Positions 56,201-64,000 of a stretch of DNA of 64,000 nucleotides are shown here, piece by piece (position 1 is the first letter of the stretch; every line of letters begins with the position of its first letter). The stretch covers positions 88,589,520 to 88,653,519 of the forward strand of contig NC_059471.1 in NCBI RefSeq assembly GCF_018139145.2. Direction: 5' to 3'. This DNA is from Gymnogyps californianus (Eukaryota > Chordata > Aves > Accipitriformes > Cathartidae). The notes beneath the pieces were generated by a model that saw only the letters and a program-made list of their open reading frames with translations, was not told the DNA's origin and did not search any database. The position numbers and the translations under genes were made by a program.

Positions 56201-58215
56201 TTGACTGAGTCAGATGTCTTAAGATATCACCTGTGTGGAGCTCTCCTGATCAAAGTGTTCTCCACTGAGTCTACTTTGCTAGTCTCACTGATAAATTACT
56301 CCATCCATAAGATTGATCAAGCAACTATCTGATGTATCTTTGTGCTCGCTCTGGAAGGACAATCAGGATGAAGCAGCTAACTGGAAGCAGCTAGAGAAAG
56401 TATATGAAGCAGGCAGGCACCAGTATACCGCAGAGTTACTTTTTCCTGCAGATGAGAATAGTGTGTTTCTGATTATGCCAATCCTAGCCTCATCAAGTCC
56501 TCCATCTTAAGAAACCCATTCAAAAATTGAATGAGTCCATGCCTTTCTTGTGTCTAGCAGCAGTAGAACTGGTTTCTTTATAAGAGAGGTCTTCTGAGGT
56601 TTTTACCAGGTACATTTCCCCATGAAAAACTGGGATGTTGCCTGAGGAACCTGAGTTATGCTGGACTTCACATAGCTAAGTGGGTAAAGTTTCCGGTGTG
56701 AAATCTTATTTCACTATTTATGATAGCATCCCTGATCTGAGGGGATTTCTTCTTGGGATTGTAGCAGTGGCAGGTAGGTGTCACTCAAGTCTGTGTTGTG
56801 TACTGAAATTCCAGTGCATGGCACAAGTTCTCACACTGCCATTCAGATTTTCATTGCTGCTGAGATTTCACCAAGATGGTGCAAGTGCATTGGATCAAGT
56901 CGGTGTTATCACTAGAGTATTTCTTTGTTCTGAACAGGCAAAAAAGCAGATTAGAAGTTGGAATTACTTAAAAGTAATTGGGTTTCTGGTACACAGCAGA
57001 AAAACTTTCCTGACTTTACAGCAATAGCTCATCTTTAATTTGATATTGCTACCACCTTTGGTGTTTCAAGTGTGAAATTGTGATGTAATTCTCAAAAGAT
57101 GTAGCTACTACTAATAGCCAAAACACTTGCCAAAGAATGTGCAAACAGAGGTTTTGGCTGAAGTTCTAATTCCTGAGATGCTGTATACTACTAAGGAACG
57201 TTTGTCTATCTGCTCCCCCAAACATTCAGATATTTACAGAAGACACAGACAGGTGGAACAGGGAGAACACACCTGCAATGTAAAAAAGTTATTGCAAGTG
57301 GAACTGATAAGCTTCAGGTCACAGAGTCAAGTCTGCTGTTGCCATGAGAAACTTCATATATAATATTTCATAAAATCATCTATCTTTTAACATTGCATGG
57401 GGGTATCAGTAGATTTGATAGTTTACCCAGTAATGCAATATTGGTGGAACCTCATCCTTCCAGGGGATTTAAAGCCACTTCGACCAGATTTGCCCTGTTA
57501 GGCAATGCTATCCATAATAATGGACATTGGCAGGAAAATGGGGTTTGAAGCTTCTGACCTTGGAACTAGTGGAAATAATATGTTTTTGTAAGAGTAGTCT
57601 GAAAGGAGAGGTCGGTTTTGAAGTTAGAGTAGCTTGATCAGTAACTCACAATGATGCCTGAATCAGAAAATTTTCATCTCACATTCAGCCTTCCAAAAGT
57701 TGGTTTGCTGATCAGTGACATGACCAGCAAGCTTTTGCTGGTTGACTAGGAAAGTATGTCCAGTTTGTGTTCCTGCACTTCCCTTCTGGCAGGTTTGATG
57801 ATTTAAGGTGATAATTTCAGCTCTGCAGTGAGGAAGCCATGGATTTTGGATCTAATGTGCTTGAGGTTAGATATCCCAGCCATCTGGAGACTGGACGTCA
57901 TCCACCAAGATCCCATTTTCAAAAATCCACGGTAAGATTGTCTTCAATGGAGAGTAAGATTGTAGAGAAGCAAGCACTAATTACATTTTAAATTCAACTC
58001 CAAAGTGACTGATAGTGACCTCTGAATAATTTTCAGTGCTTGCAGCTTTCTTCTTTTTACTACTGCATTTTTTCATTCCATGTGAACTTTTAAAGCATTG
58101 TAGTCTCCCAGCATCCAGACTGACTGAAGGCAGGAACAGATACAGAACTGAAGTGTCATAGGGAAGCACATCCAGTCCTCTACTGTAGCAGGCAACCAGG
58201 CTACATTGTGAAACA
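53280..58215 (-). pseudogene. possible decayed coding-derived segment, gene not identified
   Basis: Over about 4.9 kb the minus strand holds a series of protein-like open stretches in changing frames, interrupted by stops. Examples: a 149-codon frame at 53614-54063 (includes YISSIIITGTTLKDVIKLKH), 49 codons at 56523-56669 (starts EVQHNSGSSGNIPVFHG), 47 codons at about 55637-55777 (starts LYKDYYQKLALEIEGG), and IFENGILVDDVQSPDGWDI at 57870-57926. The segment has no A or T run of eight or more, unlike most of the intron. A T13 run at 53082-53094 would be a poly-A tail on the minus strand. This fits an intronless retrocopy of a large mRNA or another ancient coding insert, but I recognise no family. 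No reverse transcriptase, protease or polymerase motif is visible. Chance open frames remain possible. Confidence 0.33.
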
Positions 58216-58779
58216 TAATTTATAAAAACTATTAAGATAAAGCTCAATAAATGTATGTTGTTGACTCCTGCAACTTCTGTTTGAAAGGCTGTTCCAAAAC
58301 CACTTGCCTCTGTATTTTGGGGTAATATTTATAATGCTTGTTGATCACTAGAATGTGAGAGGCTAATTCTCAAGAACAGACTTACAAAGAAAGAAAATTA
58401 CTTTTGACTTGCAAATTTCTCCCCATTAGCTACAGTTTGTGGACATAGTACTCTTCAGGGATTTTCTTTTATATTGTGCATTTACTTCAGGGGTTTTTTT
58501 TTGCATACATTTTTTGTATTTTAAAATGAACTAAGCGTTTGTGGACAGAATGTTTGGAAATGCTAGTTGCTCCCCCCCCCCATCAACTTGTATTTCGTTT
58601 CCCACAGTGTTGCAGATACCAAGTAGAACAAAACTGAAGGTTTCCTATTATGATCTTGTTTGATCTATTGAAAATTAATTTACAGACTCAGTGATAGCTG
58701 CTGGGAAATGAAGGATTGGTTTTGTTTGGTCAGTGAAGATGACAGGCATGGATCAAATAAGGGTTAACAATAATGCACT
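58216..58779. other. giant intron: unassigned sequence
   Basis: Unique sequence with short T and C runs (T10 at about 58492, C10 at about 58573). No gene. Confidence 0.6.
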
Positions 58780-59180
58780 TGAACAAATTGAATCAGAACA
58801 TAATACATGTATTGAATTTGATTGCAACATGCATGTCCATGGAAAAGTTTTTTTGTTTAAACCAAATCAAGGCTATGGCTTAATTATCAAAGCAAAACAA
58901 GAGACATAAAGAGCTACATGTTTCTGATACTGCTTTTTTCAAAAATAGCTCCCTTCACACAGTTATCTACATGTTTAATTTCCATGCATAATAGCAACAG
59001 TTATTGTTGTCATTTGTTAAGAGAGATTAACAGATAGTAAGTACAAACAAACGCAAATAAGGCCTGAATAGAGAGGTGACAAAGAAGAAAAGACCTCTTT
59101 TAATGTTAATTATAACTGGTAGGAAGTCTATACAAATGACATTAACTGTTTTCGATATGAATTGAAGGGACATTTAGTTA
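58780..59180. promoter_or_regulatory. candidate conserved noncoding element F
   Basis: Unique AT-rich stretch with GGCTTAATTATCAAAGC, AACAGTTATTGTTGTCATT (SOX-like), and TGTTAATTATAACTGG. No repeats. A candidate on motif content and location in the last part of the giant intron. Confidence 0.35.
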
Positions 59181-59399
59181 GTATCTATGTAACACATTCG
59201 GGTTTTTTATTGTAGGCAACAACTTAGATCTCCATTCTTTAAATACAGTTTATTGAGAAATGTACTGTTCAGTGAAAGCTGTATGTTTTGATCATTATTT
59301 CTTAGTAGTTGAAAACACATATAATAGTAAGCTGTTGAATTTGAATGCTTATTTTTATCCTAAGATATTGTTTTTAGTTTAAGCAGGGTTTTTCAGTCT

Positions 59400-59700
59400 T
59401 TTTTCACCTGTATTTTGTGACCAGCAAAGTTCCCAGCGCTTTCTTCAACAGTGACTGCATTAGACCGAAACAATTGCGTAAAGAAACTTGCTTCAAATGT
59501 CATTATTCAATGGTAGTTTGGGTGGACTATCTATGCGTTCCCTTATAAGACAATAGAAGCAGTACCTTGCAAGTGGTGTAGTCCTTTGTTTCTTAATTGT
59601 TAGCTAAAAATGCCAATAGGTGGCAGAAAACACACTGTTACTTTTATCATGCATTATTTTCATGGTTGTCTATTTTTGAGTATTCTGCTCAGCTGAAGTT
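59400..59700. promoter_or_regulatory. candidate conserved noncoding element G
   Basis: Balanced, repeat-free stretch with CATTATTCAATGG, CCTTTGTTTCTTAATTG (SOX-like plus homeodomain-like) and CAATTGCG. A candidate on appearance only. Confidence 0.35.
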
Positions 59701-61235
59701 GGGATGCTGCTCCCATTCCAGGCTTTGTTTTTTCAGTTGCACTTGCATTCCCTAACTAAATACCTTACTATCTGGCAGTTTCCATGCTTTGTTTTTCTAG
59801 TATAATAAATTGTTTTAAAGTTCAAATGTAGTCATTCAATATGTTTTGAGTCATGAGTGTTCTCTTTGTGCACACAGAATCTTTTCATAGTTACAGCTGA
59901 AACAATTATGCTCTTAAACAGGAGGGTTTTGGAATGGATGAGGACACCCTCCACGCCTCCCCCTGCCTGGGCTGTGTATTTTAAGGCCCTGTTTGTGTCA
60001 GGCTGCTACCAGATGTTTCATAGGAAGGTAGAGATGCCACATAATAAGCAAATATGGCATAAACAGCTTTCCACATAGCTGACAGAGCATAGCTTTTGTC
60101 TCTAAGAATTAACTTAATGGAAGATTTGTGACAATTCATTATCCTTTCCAGAAATGTTTGTGTGTTTTCCCTCACAGTGGCTCTAATGATATTCTCAGTA
60201 CTCACATAAGCCTGAAGATCTCAATGCTATTCTTGAGTAGCTTTTTTCAGTAGAAAGTTATTCCATGTCTATTAAAATTGAGTTATTTAAAAAATGTGAG
60301 GCAACAGATTAACACCTTCCTCTTTTAGAAGTAAATCTTAGGTTCCTTTGCAAAACCAAAGCTAAGGACTAGCTTTTTCACTTGAGACTTATTTGTGTCT
60401 GCTGACTCCAGAAGACACAGGTCAGGTGTCTGTTAGGTCAGGTCCTAAATTAGGACTTTTCATGGTGAAGCATCTGCTGATGAAGTAGCTCAGTCTTGTT
60501 GCACGGTGTCTATCTTTCTAGTGTCACTTGTGAAATATTTGTCATAAATAATTTGTATGTGACAAGGATAGTGGTACTAGGACTGCTAGGGCAACAGTTG
60601 TGCAAGAGACCAAAATTAAATCCACAGAAGATTTCTGAATTCTTGGAATTTTCTCACTGTGCAGTATTAAATATGTAATGATTTACATTGTTAATCTATA
60701 TAACAATAAAACTTGAACATAATGATCAGATACACTGATCATACTGTTTCCAAAAAGCTTGCTCTGACATTAGGTGTACCCTTATTTAATTAAGAGAGTC
60801 TAGAGCAGGGTTTGCCTCCTCCCAAAATCTGTTAGGTGAATTGCTTTTTGGAGATGCTTTTTTCTTCCTCCATTTGCTATAAACGGATCATAGGGTGACC
60901 AGCTTAGACTGGGTATCAGGCTTTTAGATATCCAAAGTTGGGTGACATAAACCCTAACGGCATATCTTAATGGACTCCTTCCATTTCTGCATTACGGACT
61001 TGAGCACGCATTTTAGGTAGTGCTATATACCTTGCTGTTGGCGTGAAGTTCCCCACAAAGTTTTTCTGGTCTGCCCACATGGGCGTAAAAGCTCTTCTCT
61101 GCAAGAGCAACAGGAAGTGTTTTGATGGGCTTGGCACCGAGTGGGATAATACTGAGGTTATGACATGGCTGGAGAAATGCTGAAAGAAGAGAGGTCTCTA
61201 GAATAAATGAAGTTATTTGGAAAGGATTTGAGGTT
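59701..61235. other. giant intron: unassigned sequence
   Basis: No gene or repeat family recognised. Open frames up to 74 codons at 59857-60205 are unsupported. Confidence 0.6.
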
Positions 61236-61238
61236 TCA

Positions 61239-61497
61239 TCTTAACAAACAAACAAACAAAAATGAATCAGACTTCTAGCACTTTTGAACAAATTATAGAA
61301 GAATGCATTTTTAAGTTGAAGAAAGGGATAAAGCTGACAAACATGAAAGAACACAGTGTTCAGGTTATCTGATCCTTTAGAGAACAAGCTGCAAAAACAA
61401 ACAAAAAAATCTCTGCATACTCCAGTAAATGATAGGAAAGACATTGACAAAAATTTAAAAAAAAAAAAACCAACAACCACCAAACATAAAACAAAAC
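61239..61497 (+). repeat. AAAC repeat and A/C-rich tract
   Basis: A short AACAAACAAACAAACA run at 61243-61260, and at 61456-61497 an A13 run followed by an A/C-only stretch. Both carry the A/C bias on the + strand. The 122-codon minus frame at 61241-61609 is a by-product of this bias. Confidence 0.8.
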
Positions 61498-62590
61498 TTT
61501 TAAAAGTAGACATAGTCAAATCCCATTTTAACAAGGTCTTGGAAAATGGAAAACTAGAGTTTATGTATTCCTCCACGCAAGTTCCAAAGCATTCGAAACA
61601 GTAACTCAAATATCTAACTTAAATTAAGCTACTGACATAGTGAATCAGGACGCTGGATTACTGAGGTACAAAATACAGATACTGTTTTGGCCATGCCGGT
61701 GAGGAAAGAAAACATGTCATGTCTTGTTAACAAATTTGCTTTGCCGGCAAACCAGAATCTCGAGGAAATGAAAGCCAGAAAAGGCATATAGTTGCAGACT
61801 TTCATTATTGACTTGTAACCAAGATGGTGATAGTGACAATAGTGCTCTGAGTGGAGCTGTGGAAACTGGAAGGGTAGGAAACATGATAATAATTGGAAAC
61901 CTGAATTGCCACCATGGAAATTAGGTAGAAGTCATTGCCAGAGCATAATGTTGGGACAGCTTGTTAAATAGCCAGTGAGAAGGGGAGCAAGCAACTTCTT
62001 GAGTTGTCCTCTGATTCATAATATTTCTGTCACAGTACCGGGAATCCTGGTATGGTTAGATTAAACTTCTTTGCAGGAGCAACAAAAACAAATTTTGGAA
62101 ACAGAGGCAAAAATAAACAGTCACTATTCCCAGCAGAGACATCAACAGCTGATAATCATGACAGTGCTGAGCTGCTCAGAGGTGGTAAAAGCAGGAACTG
62201 TTTGAGAAGAGTTGCAGAAAGACCTTGTGGTACCAAGTTGACTTGTCAGCTAACAATGGAAGATTAAATCCTCTTCCAAGTAATGTTAAGTGATGCAGAT
62301 GCTAAAAACCCAATCTTAATTTTGCATACAATGTGTGTATTGATTTACTAGTGAAGAATAAAATTATAATTCTTCAATAATATTAAATATCTTTCTGGAA
62401 TGACTGCTCAATGCTCAAATGCTCAGTAGTGCTCCAGGCAAGCAAAACTTGAGAAAAGAAAGGAGCAGAGAACAAGATGGTAAATACCATCTTGTTTCTG
62501 TATAAATTCATGTTCGTTTAGCATCTTGAATACAGTGTGCAATACTGGTTTCATCTTCCTCCCCATTAGTCCCATTTTCCCCCACCCCCT
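61498..62590. other. giant intron: unassigned sequence
   Basis: About 1.1 kb poor in homopolymers. The 71-codon frame at 62052-62267 is unrecognised. Could be an old repeat of unknown family. Confidence 0.5.
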
Positions 62591-62597
62591 CATTTCA

Positions 62598-62945
62598 AAA
62601 AGGACCTGGAAGAGATTCAGAGAAGGGCAACAAAGATGTGGACTGGTTTCCGTGCAAGGAACAACTAAGTAAATTAGGACTGTGGTTTGGAAAAGAGTTT
62701 GATTGCGGATGATGTGATGGAGGTCTGTAAAATCGTGAGTGACATGGAAAAGGTGAATGCAGAATGATTATTCCTAGTATCTCCTGATACAAGAACTAGA
62801 AGGCATTAAAAAAAATTTTTTTTTTTAGTGTGTTCAAGAAAAATAAGATACTTTTTCATATAGGGTGTAGTTGTTCTGCAGGATGTTGTAGATGCTAAAA
62901 GTTTACATTGGTTCGAAAAGCACTTGAAGTTCATTGGGATGGGGG
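62598..62945 (+). mobile_element. CR1 LINE 3' fragment, plus strand, ancient
   Basis: Sense-strand CR1 3' region: AAGGACCTGGAAGAGATTCA, GAGAAGGGCAACAAAGATG, GGACTGTGGTTTGGAAAAG, GGAGGTCTGTAAAATCGTGA and GCAGGATGTTGTAGATGCTA follow the order of the old CR1 consensus found in turtles, crocodilians and birds. A 15-nt A/T block near 62808-62826 interrupts it. The terminal octamers are not preserved. The copy is old, as shown by divergence throughout. Confidence 0.8.
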
Positions 62946-63832
62946 TAGTAATGCATCCATCACCACTGAATATAGAGACAATGATTCAGGAGGTCCTTGA
63001 GCCATGTCCAGAAGCTGGGAAAATCTTCTAGAAAACTTTTACTGTGTGCTTTCTCTTATGTTGTTCCTTAGGGAATAGTACCTGCTATTGGTGGGTTTTA
63101 GGGATGAGGTGTGGCATTGGTTTATCCTATGGTTGACCTGGTACAAAAGGTACGTCCTTACCAATCCCAGAAGCATTCTTTCTTTCGTGCTCTTAAGAGA
63201 AGCCTTTTGCATTGTCTCCCTGAGCTGACATAGAGCAAGCTGGTTCAGATTTTATTTCATTTTAACTCAGTAAAATGTTAGTTTTTCCTAAATGAGTCAG
63301 TTTATGTTGAAGTCTCAATAGCTTTGTATAAAAAAAAATATTTTAAAAGAAAAACAGAAAAGAAAGAAAGCTTCTGGCTGTCATTAGAAAACCTAAAAGT
63401 TAAAACTGGTTTTCCCCTCTAAAGCGCAAGCAAGGAAATGGCACTTTACTTTAAAATTTAATTTGTTACAGGTCTCTGGAGTGTCTTGTTGTCTGGTCTA
63501 CATAGTTGTATAAAATAATTCTGTTACATGTTAACATTGTCTGAATTGGAGAAGAGCAGAGGTTTCAGTATATTTCGAGGAAGGGATGACTGCAGTGTGC
63601 AGAATGTGAGATTTTGAAGCAAGACCAGCTTTGTTCTCCACCATTGATTGTGTTACATTAAACAAGGACCTTCATCTATTTATGCAAATTATAGCATCAG
63701 CTTCACAGAGGACATTAAAGTTGGGATTTTTTTCTTCCTTCAGTATGATTCATTGTTTAGGTGGGGTAAAAAGAAGCTATAACTTGAATTTATGGTAAAA
63801 ATATATTTCTTCTATGTTCTCCCTTTCTGCAG
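62946..63832 (+). other. POLA1: giant intron, last section and splice acceptor
   Basis: Unique AT-rich sequence ending in the pyrimidine-rich acceptor TTCTCCCTTTCTGCAG (63817-63832). No other feature. Confidence 0.85.
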
Positions 63833-63949
63833 GGTTGGTTAATATGTGAGGAGCCAACTTGCCAGCATCGAACCCGGCGACTTCCCCTAAATTTTTCCCG
63901 GAGTGGCCCTGTGTGCCAGGCCTGCAGGAAGGCTGTTCTGAGACCAGAG
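63833..63949 (+). CDS. POLA1: POLA1 exon i: zinc module 2
   Basis: 39 codons, phase 0 to phase 0. It starts [20 protein letters not shown] and ends [13 protein letters not shown]. The two pairs CEEPTC and CQAC are the four ligands of the second zinc module, which in the family contacts the B subunit (POLA2) and primase. All four cysteines are intact. Mammals have RNRTRHLPLQF where this has [11 protein letters not shown]. The donor GAG|GTGAGT leads to the final exons outside the window. Confidence 0.97.
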
Positions 63950-64000
63950 GTGAGTGTTTTAGGACAAAGCTTTGACAGTCGTGGGGCAGGATTCTCATGA
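63950..64000 (+). other. POLA1: start of the next POLA1 intron
   Basis: Fifty-one bases of intron after a strong GTGAGT donor; nothing else can be said. Confidence 0.9.

Larger units (their letters stand above)
20892..63832 (+). other. POLA1: POLA1 giant intron (42.9 kb)
   Basis: One GT-AG intron separates exon h (ending KYYN) from exon i (starting GWLICEE). These are adjacent residues in other vertebrate POLA1 proteins, so no exon is missing between them. Large 3' introns are also a feature of mammalian POLA1. The intron contains CR1 copies, smaller repeats, homopolymer tracts, a decayed coding-like segment and several candidate conserved noncoding elements, each listed separately. No intact protein gene was found in it on either strand. 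Confidence 0.93.

Noticed and set aside
53280..58215. Naming the decayed segment as a TASOR/TEX15-family retrocopy, or as an endogenous retrovirus
   Set aside because: I compared the fragments with what I remember of these families and found no convincing match, and no reverse-transcriptase, integrase or envelope motif. Left unidentified.
62052..62267. 71-codon frame with balanced composition
   Set aside because: No family match, no splice or promoter support, and it lies beside old repeat sequence.

Overview
This window is vertebrate nuclear DNA, most likely from a bird. It lies entirely inside the gene for the catalytic subunit of DNA polymerase alpha (POLA1), read on the + strand. Nine short, GT-AG bounded exons join without a frame break into 401 codons. 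They start shortly before the motif C sequence YGDTDS and end inside the second zinc-binding module of the C-terminal domain. The bird assignment rests on CR1 LINE fragments, sparse repeats and POLA1 residues that differ from mammals. A crocodilian or turtle cannot be excluded from the sequence alone.

Layout: the first 21 kb hold eight exons (511-543, 2134-2226, 5843-6048, 7330-7462, 9051-9182, 11216-11390, 18809-18990, 20760-20891), separated by introns of 1.3-7.4 kb. One 42.9-kb intron (20892-63832) then fills two thirds of the window, and the ninth exon is at 63833-63949. The exons upstream of 511 and the last exons (roughly 80 residues) lie outside.

Intron 11391-18808 holds an 18-unit perfect TTC repeat and, 330 bp later, an isolated CpG-rich block. 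The giant intron holds several CR1 copies, including one of about 2 kb with a recognisable reverse-transcriptase ORF end on the minus strand. It also holds a palindromic MITE-like element, an interrupted SINE-like element, a possible retroviral LTR fragment, homopolymer tracts, and a 5-kb minus-strand segment (about 53.3-58.2 kb) that looks like decayed coding sequence I could not identify. Several unique, AT-rich, homeodomain-motif-rich stretches are candidates for conserved noncoding elements. This is plausible because the 3' introns of POLA1 are known in other vertebrates to carry ultraconserved enhancers of the neighbouring gene ARX.

I found no second intact protein gene, tRNA, rRNA, CRISPR array or prokaryotic system. 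Nearly all other open reading frames here are chance frames in introns. The exons together encode the end of the palm, the thumb and part of the C-terminal zinc domain of one enzyme; any other function in the window would be regulatory.
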